Part shown: positions 8,635-16,952 of the stretch, one piece after another
Layout: every line of letters begins with the position of its first letter
Position numbering within the stretch: position 1 is the first letter of the stretch
From: Planktothrix paucivesiculata PCC 9631
Lineage (GTDB): Bacteria > Cyanobacteriota > Cyanobacteriia > Cyanobacteriales > Microcoleaceae
Direction: 5' to 3'
DNA length: 64,000 nucleotides
NCBI RefSeq assembly: GCF_900009265.2
Contig: NZ_LR735027.1
Span: 35,392 to 99,391, forward strand
The notes under the pieces: model-generated
What the model saw: the letters and a program-made list of their open reading frames with translations, nothing else
What the model was told of the DNA's origin: nothing
Database searches by the model: none
Made by a program: the position numbers and the translations under genes

Positions 8635-9243
8635 TTACTGAATTTTGAGCAAATATTTTCCTTTGCCTTTACTATCATAAGCGTTAACAATCACTCGATA
8701 GGTTCCGGTTTTGGGTAAGGTGATTGTAATTTCAGCATTAGCATTAGTTTGACTAATATCATCATGTTCTTGCAATAATTCATTCTCAGAATTAAACAAG
8801 GCAAGATAGGGGTCAAAGTCAGGACTTTCTAACGAGATGGTGATTTGTTGACCTTCTTTTCCTTCAAAAGTATGTTCGTCATACAAACTGCTATCAGACG
8901 CTAAAACCTGATCTCCTTCTTTGAGTTCACCTTGGGTTTCTAATAGTAGGGGAGTCGGTGTCGAAGGGGCGGGGGTTTCCTGGGGCTTAGGACTGGGGGA
9001 AGGTTCAGGACTGGGGGAAGGCTCAGGACTGGGGGAAGGTTCAGGACTGGGGGAAGGCTCAGGACTGGGGGAAGGTTCAGGACTAGGGATGGTGGTTGGG
9101 GAGGGGGTTTCCTGGGCTAAGACTTGTTCCAGGGCTAAACCTGTGAAGGCATAGGAATTAGAGACTTTCAGAACATCTAATAACGGGGTCTGAAGCACCG
9201 CGAATACACCCATTGTTGTTGTCCAGATTAACATTGATCGCAT
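8635..9243 (-). CDS. Exported PPC-domain protein with Pro-Ser-Glu linker
   Basis: From the ATG at 9243 the protein has a signal-like N-terminus (MRSMLIWTTTMGVFAVLQ), then an extended linker of PEPSPS repeats (about residues 50-85), then one bacterial pre-peptidase C-terminal (PPC) domain to the end. The PPC domain closely resembles the last PPC domain of the adjacent protease: both have YDE-TFEG, FDPYLALF and YRVxVNAYDxxGxGxYLL. No catalytic domain is present. It is likely exported and may bind partner proteins or polymers. An ATG at 9267 would add 8 residues. It lies 95 bp downstream of the protease on the same strand. Confidence 0.8.
   Translation of the reverse strand: MRSMLIWTTTMGVFAVLQTPLLDVLKVSNSYAFTGLALEQVLAQETPSPTTIPSPEPSPSPEPSPSPEPSPSPEPSPSPEPSPSPKPQETPAPSTPTPLLLETQGELKEGDQVLASDSSLYDEHTFEGKEGQQITISLESPDFDPYLALFNSENELLQEHDDISQTNANAEITITLPKTGTYRVIVNAYDSKGKGKYLLKIQ
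8986..9087 (+). repeat. 18-bp tandem repeat coding for PEPSPS
   Basis: About five and a half copies of an 18-bp unit, aggttcaggactggggga or aggctcaggactggggga. The T and C versions alternate, which suggests that a 36-bp pair was duplicated. Copy number should vary between strains and would change linker length without breaking the frame. Confidence 0.85.
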
Positions 9244-9338
9244 AAAAACCTCAGTAGTGGGGAACACCGGAACACCGGAACAGGGAACACCGGAACAGGG
9301 GGAAACTTCGGCATCAGATAAGTGGAATCATGGAGTCG

Positions 9339-10829
9339 CTAACGGACAGTTAATAAATACTGACCTCGACCTGTTTTATCATAAGCATTGACTACCACTC
9401 GATACCGACCGTTGGCGGGTAAAGTCACCCGAATTTGTGCATTTTTATCGGATTGATTAGCATCATCATTTTCAGCAATTAGTTTTCCCTTGGAATCAAA
9501 TAATGCCAAATAGGGATCAAACTCCTGACTTTCTAAGCGAATTAAAATAGACTGTCCCTGTTGTCCTTCAAAGGTATATTCATCATACAAACTACCATCG
9601 GATGCCAAAACAGAATCTTGATTTTCTAAGACGCCTTCTTGATTTAAAATAACTTGACCCGTTCCCGAATTCGAGGAGGATTCCGTGGCTTTTAACTGCA
9701 AACGATAGGCTCCCGCCTCTCCTGATTCATAGGAATTGACCAATAAAAGATAAGAACCATCCGTAGGTAATGTGACTACAATTTTGGCGTTTTTATCTCC
9801 GCCTCCATCATCATCTTGAGCTACTTCTTCTCCATCTTCTGTTAATAAAATTAAATAGGAATCCACCTGATTACTATTCATTTCAATGGTTACTTGTTGA
9901 CCCGCTTTCCCTTCAAAGGTATAAATATGATAAAAACTATTATCAACGGGTAAAACTTGATCCCCCTGTTTCAAAGTATCCGTAACTTCCGGGCCATTTA
10001 ATTCAATCCGTTTGGCATTTTCCTTTTCAAAAGCTGGGGTTTCCGCCACCGGGGTGCGGGATGCCCGTCCCTCTTTCACCGCTTGTAAAAAGGGAGGAAC
10101 TCGGTCAACAGAAATGGCGAAACCAATACCAATATTTCCCCCGCCCTGACCTCGGGTAAAAATTGCCGTATTCACCCCAATTAATTCCCCATCACTGTTG
10201 AGTAGGGGGCCACCGGAGTTTCCGGGGTTAATGGCCGCGTCGGTTTGAATTAAATTGCGAGTTTTGTCCAAACGGCTGACAATCCCTACGGTTAAGGTAT
10301 TTTGGAATTGGCCGAAGGGGTTGCCAATGGCAAAGGCCCGTTGACCCACTTTCACGGAATTGGGACTGGCGATGGGAATGGTCGGTAGGTTGCCGCCATT
10401 GCGAATTTTAAGCACCGCTAAATCCAGTCCGGGTTCCCCAAAGGCGATCACATCCGCTTCTAACTTCCGGCCATCGGATAGGGTAACGGTGACGATTCCG
10501 CCGCCGGATACAACATGGGCGTTGGTTAATACCAAACCATCGGGACTGATAATTGCTCCACTACCGTTAGTTTTTTTGGTATCAATGGAAACGACGGCGG
10601 GACTCGCCTTTTCATAGACTTTAATATTGGTTTCTTCTTCTGTTTTATCAGCCGCCAAAATCAGAGGGGAATCAAGATAGTTATTAGAAATTAAATCCCT
10701 AGAAGGGACAGAGGATAGGGGGACAAGAGCAAGGGTTTTTGAGAGGTTAGCATTGGCAACCGGGACATGAATTAAGGCTCCAATGGTTAACAGCCCAAAT
10801 GTTATTAATTGCAAAGATAAAGAATTCAT
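9339..10829 (-). CDS. Trypsin-like S1C serine protease with two PPC domains
   Basis: From the ATG at 10829 the order is: hydrophobic signal segment (residues 5-28), Deg/HtrA-like protease domain (about 65-245), PPC domain 1 (about 280-370), PPC domain 2 (about 400-496). The catalytic triad is intact: His105 in LTNAHVV, Asp136 in GLDLAVLK and Ser205 in GNSGGPL. Deg proteases normally carry PDZ domains after the protease domain; here PPC domains occupy that place. The chosen start gives a normal signal peptide; the frame continues upstream to 10943, but that part is coded by the left end of an inserted tnpB element. Likely acts in the periplasm or outside the cell. Confidence 0.85.
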   Translation of the reverse strand: MNSLSLQLITFGLLTIGALIHVPVANANLSKTLALVPLSSVPSRDLISNNYLDSPLILAADKTEEETNIKVYEKASPAVVSIDTKKTNGSGAIISPDGLVLTNAHVVSGGGIVTVTLSDGRKLEADVIAFGEPGLDLAVLKIRNGGNLPTIPIASPNSVKVGQRAFAIGNPFGQFQNTLTVGIVSRLDKTRNLIQTDAAINPGNSGGPLLNSDGELIGVNTAIFTRGQGGGNIGIGFAISVDRVPPFLQAVKEGRASRTPVAETPAFEKENAKRIELNGPEVTDTLKQGDQVLPVDNSFYHIYTFEGKAGQQVTIEMNSNQVDSYLILLTEDGEEVAQDDDGGGDKNAKIVVTLPTDGSYLLLVNSYESGEAGAYRLQLKATESSSNSGTGQVILNQEGVLENQDSVLASDGSLYDEYTFEGQQGQSILIRLESQEFDPYLALFDSKGKLIAENDDANQSDKNAQIRVTLPANGRYRVVVNAYDKTGRGQYLLTVR

Positions 10830-10941
10830 CGAAAAATTGGGTCTGAAACCCCGTCGTTCTACGCCTGCCCTCATGAAAATGGGAGACGGCTTTACTTTTT
10901 TAGGATAGCACTTAGACAAAATATATGCTAAAAAGTGAAAC

Positions 10942-12114
10942 ATGGAAAAAGCCTATTCTTACCGATTTTACCCAACACCTGAACAAGAGTCGCTATTGCG
11001 GCGCACGTTAGGCTGTGTAAGATTAGTTTACAATAAGGCACTCCATGAACGAACTCAAGCATGGTATGAAAAGCAAGAAAGAGTAGGATATAGTCAAACG
11101 TCTTCAATGTTAACTAATTGGAAAAAACAGGAAGATTTAGACTTTTTAAATCAGGTAAGTTGTGTCCCCTTACAACAAGGATTAAGACACTTACAAACAG
11201 CCTTTACTAACTTTTTTGCTGGTCATACTCAATATCCTAATTTTAAGAAAAAACATCAAGGAGGTAGTGCAGAATTTACTAAGTCTGCTTTTAAGTTTAA
11301 AAACGGACAAATCTACTTAGCGAAATCCTTAGAACCCTTACCGATTCGATGGTCAAGACAAATTCCAAAAGATTGTGAACCGAGTACCGTAACCGTCAGA
11401 TTACATCCTTCGGGACGTTGGCATATTTCAATAAGATTTGATGACCCAACCATTAAGCCTTTACCTGTAACAGATAAAGCTATAGGAATTGACTTAGGAA
11501 TTAGTAGCCTTGTAATTACGAGTGACGGGCAAAAAATAGCCAATCCTCAACATTTTAAAAAACATTATCAGAGATTACGTCAGGCACAAAAAAGTCTGTC
11601 TCGAAAACAGAAAGGGTCAAAGAATCGGGAAAAATCCAGAATTAAAGTAGCTAGAATTCACGCTCAAATCACCGATAGTAGAAAAGACCATTTACACAAG
11701 CTAACGACTCAATTAGTTCGTGAAAACCAAACGATTGTGGTTGAGGATTTAGCTGTAAAAAATATGGTCAAAAATCCTAAATTAGCGCAGGCAATAGCCG
11801 ATGTTAGTTGGGGAGAAATCACCCGACAATTAGCCTATAAATGCCGTTGGTATGGGAGAAACTACATCGAAATAGACAGATGGTTTCCTAGTTCTAAACG
11901 GTGTAGTAGTTGTGGGCATATTGTGGAAAAAATGCTGTTAAATATTCGAGAATGGGAGTGCCCCAACTGCGGGACTCACCATGACCGAGATCTTAACGCC
12001 AGTAAAAATATTTTGGCGGCAGGGCTTGCCGTGTCAGTCTGTGGAGCGAGTGTAAGACCCGAACAGAGTAAATCTGTGAAGGCAACTGCTAAGAAGCAGA
12101 AACCTAAATTGTGA
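10942..12114 (+). CDS. tnpB: TnpB, RNA-guided nuclease/transposase accessory protein
   Basis: This 390-residue TnpB has an N-terminal helix-turn-helix-like part (YRFYPTPEQESLLRRTLG), then the RuvC domain with all three acidic residues: Asp in IGIDLGISS, Glu in IVVEDLAV and Asp in HHDRDLNAS. The zinc ribbon is CSSC ... CPNC. It is unlike the TnpB at 175-1476 outside the core motifs, so the two elements are separate lineages rather than recent copies. Unlike the first copy, it ends before its right-end hairpin. Likely active as judged from motifs. Confidence 0.93.
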   Translation: MEKAYSYRFYPTPEQESLLRRTLGCVRLVYNKALHERTQAWYEKQERVGYSQTSSMLTNWKKQEDLDFLNQVSCVPLQQGLRHLQTAFTNFFAGHTQYPNFKKKHQGGSAEFTKSAFKFKNGQIYLAKSLEPLPIRWSRQIPKDCEPSTVTVRLHPSGRWHISIRFDDPTIKPLPVTDKAIGIDLGISSLVITSDGQKIANPQHFKKHYQRLRQAQKSLSRKQKGSKNREKSRIKVARIHAQITDSRKDHLHKLTTQLVRENQTIVVEDLAVKNMVKNPKLAQAIADVSWGEITRQLAYKCRWYGRNYIEIDRWFPSSKRCSSCGHIVEKMLLNIREWECPNCGTHHDRDLNASKNILAAGLAVSVCGASVRPEQSKSVKATAKKQKPKL

Positions 12115-12157
12115 AGTTTAGGAATCACCGTCCGTTTTACGGCGGTGAGGATGTCAA
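12115..12157 (+). ncRNA. Putative omega-RNA 3' scaffold / right end of tnpB element 2
   Basis: A hairpin at 12125-12148 (tcaccg/cggtga outer stem, ccgt/acgg inner stem, one bulged T) is followed by ggatgtcaa, the conserved right-end tail. In characterised TnpB systems the guide begins directly after this tail; here that would be caattcactcgggcacaa (12158-12175). The RNA's 5' end probably lies inside tnpB. Confidence 0.5.
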
Positions 12158-12204
12158 CAATTCACTCGGGCACAAATAACTAATAGTTGTTAACTGATGA
12201 CTGA

Positions 12205-14067
12205 TTAAACTAAATAACCCAACTTATTCAATAATTCATCGGGTTGAATCGGTTTCACTAAACAATCATAATTTTCTAAATTTTTGTAGAACTTAGATTC
12301 AGGACAGGAATTTTCATGGGTTAAAGCCAAAATTTTAATCTTTTTGGTTTGGGGTTTATTCTGAAGTTGGTTGAGAATTTCATAACTAATTTGTCCACCT
12401 AAATGGAGGTTAATAATCACAGCATCCGGTTGTAAAAAATTAATTTGTTCGACGGCCGTAAATCCTTCAATCAACCAAACAACTTGATATCCGGCTACGG
12501 TTAATAAATCACAAATTAACGTCGCCGTTTGTTCATCATTTTCAATTAAAACACACTTGCGATGGGAAGAATTAAAATAAACCGCAGGTAGGGAGGTTTT
12601 TAAGGGCGATGGTGTAATTTTATCCTGAGATTGTTGGGAAATCATCGGTAAAGCGGGTAAGTATACGGTAAAAATAGAACCCACTCCCACTTGGGATTTA
12701 AACTGAATTACTCCCCCATGTAATTCTACCAATTGTTTAGTTAAAGCCAAACCTAAACCCGCGCCACCATACTGACGATCATAGGTCGAATTTAACTGTT
12801 GAAATTTCTCAAACAGGAGAGATTTTTGATCATCTGGAATGCCAATTCCGGTATCTTCAACTTGCAAAATTGCCGTATTCTGATCTACTTTTATTTTTAA
12901 GGTTACTTTTCCGCCATTCGGTGTAAATTTTATGGCATTTTCTAATAAACTAAATAAAATTTGTAGAGTTCGATCATAGTCTCCGGTAAACAAGTTTTGA
13001 TTAGATTTAATTTCCAGTTCATTAACTAGCTCTATTTGACGACTTTGAGCTTTTTCTTGAAAAGTTTTTGTAACTTGTTTAGCTAATTTTGATAAAGAAA
13101 ACTGAGTAATTTGAAGTACGGTTTTTCCCGATTCTACTTGGGATAAATCCAAAATATCGTTAATCAGTTCCAGTAACTTTTCTCCGCTATCATGAATCGT
13201 TTTTAAATACCCCCGTTGCTTCTCCAATGACAGTTGCTTAGTCGCTGGTTTTTCCCCGGAATAGCGTAATAAAGTGGCTGAAATTCCGATAACACAGGTT
13301 AAGGGGGTTCGCAATTCATGACTCATCGTGGCTAAAAATTGGTTTTTAGCTAAGTTTGCAGATTGTGCTGCTAATAGGGCGTCATGGAGAGCTTCGGTTC
13401 GTTGTATGACTCGTTGTTCTAGGGTTTGTTTTTGTTGTTGAACTTGAGCATAAAGTTCAGCTTGATAAATCGCAATGGATAAATGTTGGGTAATTTGATT
13501 TAAAAACCGTTTTTCCATGGTTTTCCACTGACGTCGTTCTAAACATTGATGAGCAATTAATAATCCCCATAGTTCTTGCTGAACCATAATAGGAAGCACT
13601 AATATTGATTTAACTTGAAATTGTTTTAAAAATTCAATAAAACATGACGAATTATTATAAGTATCCTCGATATCATAAACCGATTGAATAAAACCCTGAT
13701 AATATTTATCCTGAAAATTACAGCTATATTTTAAACAATCTTGATTTTCAGATATATTTAAAACAGAAATAATTTGCTCTGAAGAACGAGCTTCATAGGT
13801 TACTTTTCCCGGCAAATCCTCTGCGTTTAATTTTTTTATAAAATTGGGTTGTTTTTCTCTTTCAAGATTAATTGTATGAGTTTCTATGTCCGGTGGCTGT
13901 GGGATATTAAATTGATAAATAATCAATCTATCGACTAATAAAAGTTGACGCAACTGTTCAACCGCCGTTGATAAAATAACCGATAAATCCAAGCTCTGAC
14001 GAATCTGAGTCGTCACTTGATTTAAGAGTCGCTCTTGTTGAAGTTGCTGATATAAAACATCGTCCAC
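12205..14067 (-). CDS. Hybrid histidine kinase: GAF-HisKA-HATPase-receiver with degenerate receiver
   Basis: Domain order in 620 residues: GAF (about 15-210), short coiled coil, HisKA with phospho-acceptor His in MSHELRTPL (about 250), HATPase_c with the N box (LLENAIKFTPNGG), G1 (VEDTGIGIP) and G2 (GGAGLGLALTKQL), then a C-terminal receiver (about 505-620). In the receiver the usual phospho-acceptor Asp is Asn (DAVIINLHLGG), while the acidic pair (IENDEQ) and the Lys (LVKPIQ) remain. It is probably a pseudo-receiver that regulates without accepting phosphate. No membrane segment; cytosolic. Divergent from the CBS/MCP-like gene, a possible partner. Confidence 0.88.
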   Translation of the reverse strand: MDDVLYQQLQQERLLNQVTTQIRQSLDLSVILSTAVEQLRQLLLVDRLIIYQFNIPQPPDIETHTINLEREKQPNFIKKLNAEDLPGKVTYEARSSEQIISVLNISENQDCLKYSCNFQDKYYQGFIQSVYDIEDTYNNSSCFIEFLKQFQVKSILVLPIMVQQELWGLLIAHQCLERRQWKTMEKRFLNQITQHLSIAIYQAELYAQVQQQKQTLEQRVIQRTEALHDALLAAQSANLAKNQFLATMSHELRTPLTCVIGISATLLRYSGEKPATKQLSLEKQRGYLKTIHDSGEKLLELINDILDLSQVESGKTVLQITQFSLSKLAKQVTKTFQEKAQSRQIELVNELEIKSNQNLFTGDYDRTLQILFSLLENAIKFTPNGGKVTLKIKVDQNTAILQVEDTGIGIPDDQKSLLFEKFQQLNSTYDRQYGGAGLGLALTKQLVELHGGVIQFKSQVGVGSIFTVYLPALPMISQQSQDKITPSPLKTSLPAVYFNSSHRKCVLIENDEQTATLICDLLTVAGYQVVWLIEGFTAVEQINFLQPDAVIINLHLGGQISYEILNQLQNKPQTKKIKILALTHENSCPESKFYKNLENYDCLVKPIQPDELLNKLGYLV

Positions 14068-14227
14068 AGGCTTATAGAACCGTCACACTAAAGAATAGGG
14101 TAGGAGGAAAAAAGCAAACAGGTTGTAGCTATTTTATAGTTATTAATACTCTGGACTTGACAAAATAGTCCAATAGGATCAATATGACCTTAAAATCACC
14201 TCTGTTTCTGCCAAACCGCTAAAGTTA

Positions 14228-15505
14228 ATGAGCAGCCAATCTTCCATAACTTTTGATTCTACCTTAGCTTCTGTCCTTTCTCATGATTTTCGAGTTAGTT
14301 CTACGACTTTAGGAAAAGTTGTCGCTCAGAACTTCGCACAAAACCCTAATTTACCTGGAGTAATCGTTATGGATGAAACTCGTTTCTTAGGAATGATTTC
14401 ACGAGCAAAGTTTCGAGAACAAATAAACACCTCACAGCGAGAAAATCTTTATTTCAATAGTCCTATTCAAGTGCTTCTTGACTATCTCAGAACTCCCCCC
14501 TTATTATTAGATCATAATTCTAAAATTGCGGACGCTATTAATAGTGCATTAAACCGATCTAAAGAGTTGATGTATGAGCCGATTGTGGTTGTTTATGAAC
14601 CTGATATTTTTCGGATTGTGGATGTCCAAGTTCTATTATTCGCTCAAAATAAACTCTTAAACTATGCTCAGAATATTATTCAACAACAACAATCTCAAAT
14701 TCTACAATCTTTTGAGATTATTAATGTAGAAAAAAATAAAATGAAAAAATGCAGTAAATATTATAAAAGCAAAGAAGAATTAATCAAGAAAAAGTATGAA
14801 GATTTTTTAAAGATCAAACAACAAGAAATTTTTGAAACAGCCCAAAAAATTACCGAAATCAACGAAGATTTTTTACAAATTAGTCAGTTAGTGATTAGGG
14901 AAACGAACAAATCTTTTAATGAAATTGTTGTTAATACTAATTCTATTAATTCTAATACCAGTCTTATCCAAGACATGAGTACGTCTATTTCTAAGGATTT
15001 AGAATCAATTCACGTCGCTTGTAATCTCAGTAGTAACATCCTGCAAAAAATTCGTCATTTAGCCGTAAAGGGCTCGATTGTTGCTTATCAATCCCAATCT
15101 CCACCTGAAGGATTTAATCAAATTAATACAGAAATCAATCAAATGCTGAATCAAATTTTAAATATTAATCAGGAGATGAATAAGATGGCTAATCATTTTA
15201 AATTTCATGTTCAGAATCTCCAAGATATTGCTCAAAATCAATCGGGTATTTCCCACTCGGTTTCCTTACAATTAGAACGAGCAAAAATGGTGATTAATGA
15301 ATTAAAAAAACTGATTGATAGTTATAATCCTAATTTAATTATTTTAATTGTCGAACAGGCTAAAAACATTAGCCCTGAGTTGATTGAATCTTTAGATAAT
15401 ACTCCAGAACAAAAGCTAAATTCTGCCTCAAATAGTCAAGTTTTAATTGAGTTAATTCAACGAACCTTAAAACATCGGAATGATTCTCCTCCATCTGAAT
15501 TTTAA
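14228..15505 (+). CDS. Signalling protein: N-terminal CBS-like sensor module and MCP-like coiled coil
   Basis: Residues 1-150 (DFRVSSTTLGKVV, NPNLPGVIVMDETRFLGMISRAKFRE, PIVVVYEPDIFRIVD) match the CBS-like input region that precedes histidine kinase or cyclase domains in many cyanobacterial proteins. Residues 150-205 are Lys/Glu-rich coiled coil, and 205-390 form long heptad helices resembling the signalling region of methyl-accepting chemotaxis proteins. The usual MCP hairpin tip is not clear, and no catalytic domain follows. It has no membrane span. I infer an adaptor or sensor for the divergently encoded hybrid kinase; direct evidence is lacking. Confidence 0.65.
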   Translation: MSSQSSITFDSTLASVLSHDFRVSSTTLGKVVAQNFAQNPNLPGVIVMDETRFLGMISRAKFREQINTSQRENLYFNSPIQVLLDYLRTPPLLLDHNSKIADAINSALNRSKELMYEPIVVVYEPDIFRIVDVQVLLFAQNKLLNYAQNIIQQQQSQILQSFEIINVEKNKMKKCSKYYKSKEELIKKKYEDFLKIKQQEIFETAQKITEINEDFLQISQLVIRETNKSFNEIVVNTNSINSNTSLIQDMSTSISKDLESIHVACNLSSNILQKIRHLAVKGSIVAYQSQSPPEGFNQINTEINQMLNQILNINQEMNKMANHFKFHVQNLQDIAQNQSGISHSVSLQLERAKMVINELKKLIDSYNPNLIILIVEQAKNISPELIESLDNTPEQKLNSASNSQVLIELIQRTLKHRNDSPPSEF

Positions 15506-15507
15506 TT

Positions 15508-16731
15508 CTATGATTCCCCTGCTAATAGTAGTTGAGCCGCTTCTATCATTTCCGTTTGAAATCCTAGCAAATCCTCGCGACTGGTTAAGTAGGTTTTGAG
15601 TGCATCTAGGGGATCAATACTACTTCCAGAATCCAATTCGGGTAAACGAGGTCGGGCTAATTGGCTCACTAATTCGGGTTTAATGGTGTAGCTATGGGCG
15701 GTACTCAAAAGCTGCTGTAATTCTGTATTATTAATCGAATCTAATTGGTCGGAACGCAATTGATAAATTAACCGAACAACTGCGTCTTGGATGGGATTTT
15801 TTGCAATCACTTTAATTAAGGTTTGTAACGGGTCATCTACCTTAGATAAATCTACCTTAATTGTACAAAAAGACCGCACAGGTAAGGCACAAAATTCCCA
15901 TTTTATCTGACCTTTTTCTACTTCCAGTAATACAAATCCTTTATCCTCTTTTTCTTCACTAAAATCAACTCTTTCAATACTCCCGGGGTAAATTACTGGC
16001 GGATCATTAGTTCGATTTAGATTTTGATGTTTATGCACATGACCCAGGGCGACATAATCAAAACAAGAGCGAGTTAATAGGGATAGGGGAATATTAAATC
16101 CCTTACCCACTGCTAAAAACCTTTCCGCTCCTAAATTGGCTTTATCCGCCATTAAATGTCCTAATAAAATCGTCGGTAATTCCGGGTCTAACTGCCGAAT
16201 TTCTCCTTCTAAAACCACGGTTAAACGATCAATCAAAAGTTGATTAACCGCTTCTAAAGATAGTCCCTCGGTTTCGGGACGAGTTAATAAAGTTGACCGA
16301 GTTAACCAAGGTAAGGTAATAATTTGAATCGCACCATTTTTAGTTTGAATAGTATGGGTTTCTAAACTATCCCCAACCACAAAACCAGGAACGCCTAAAG
16401 TCCGATAAATTCCTAAACTCGCTCCTCCTTGTCCCTGGGAATGTTGGTCATGATTTCCTACTAATAAAACCGTGGGAATTTCTGCATCGACTAACCGCCG
16501 AAATTGGGCGGCAAAAGCTTGTTTAACATAGGGGGCGGGAGTCGCATCAGGAAAGGCATCTCCCCCAAATAGGACTAAATCTACGGGTTCGGCGATCGCG
16601 CGATCAATACAGCGTCCCAAGGTAGCGGTAAAGTCCTCTAGGCGAGTATTTAACCCGGTTTCGGGATTGATTTGTCCATGGGAAAAACCACTCCCCAAAT
16701 GAATATCCGAAAGATGTAATATTTTAATCAT
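15508..16731 (-). CDS. sbcD: DNA repair exonuclease subunit SbcD
   Basis: SbcD (Mre11 family) is the nuclease subunit that works with SbcC on DNA ends and hairpins. The phosphoesterase motifs are complete: LHLSDIHLG, LFGGDAFPD, LLVGNHDQHS, LLGHLMADK and ALGHVHKHQ. The protein is 407 aa, and the C-terminal part carries the capping region. sbcC is not adjacent: the next gene on the same strand is absent and the 3' neighbour is convergent with only 2 bases between the stops. Confidence 0.85.
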   Translation of the reverse strand: MIKILHLSDIHLGSGFSHGQINPETGLNTRLEDFTATLGRCIDRAIAEPVDLVLFGGDAFPDATPAPYVKQAFAAQFRRLVDAEIPTVLLVGNHDQHSQGQGGASLGIYRTLGVPGFVVGDSLETHTIQTKNGAIQIITLPWLTRSTLLTRPETEGLSLEAVNQLLIDRLTVVLEGEIRQLDPELPTILLGHLMADKANLGAERFLAVGKGFNIPLSLLTRSCFDYVALGHVHKHQNLNRTNDPPVIYPGSIERVDFSEEKEDKGFVLLEVEKGQIKWEFCALPVRSFCTIKVDLSKVDDPLQTLIKVIAKNPIQDAVVRLIYQLRSDQLDSINNTELQQLLSTAHSYTIKPELVSQLARPRLPELDSGSSIDPLDALKTYLTSREDLLGFQTEMIEAAQLLLAGES

Positions 16732-16952
16732 TACTTAGTTTCTTAAAGTTAATTAATTATAGTATAATTTTCGAGATTGTAATTCTGTTTACAAAGATCG
16801 GAAATTACAAGGCGATCGCGACGAATAAAAAAAGCCCCCATCAATAAAATTAGGACATCGAAAAAAAGCACCGAAAAGTGATGAGAATTCCAGAAAATAT
16901 CCCTTTATTAACCCCAACCCCTTAGACTAGATGCAGAACTGTTTTAGGAGAG

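Larger units (their letters stand above)
10846..12157 (+). mobile_element. Second IS200/IS605-type element, tnpB only
   Basis: The left end contains a ccccgtcgttctacg-type sequence with an acggc complement (10854-10891 region), typical of left ends in cyanobacterial members. The right end has a clear hairpin (12125-12148) and a gaggatgtcaa tail ending at 12157. No tnpA is present. The element sits between the start of the PPC protease gene and the 3' end of a histidine kinase gene, so it probably altered the protease promoter. Exact left boundary is uncertain. Confidence 0.65.

Noticed and set aside
10830..10943. N-terminal extension of the PPC protease
   Set aside because: The codons derive from the left end of the tnpB element, and a normal signal peptide begins at 10829.
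16739..16952. Magnesium riboswitch ahead of mgtE
   Set aside because: I could not find the conserved M-box helices; the leader looks unstructured by eye.
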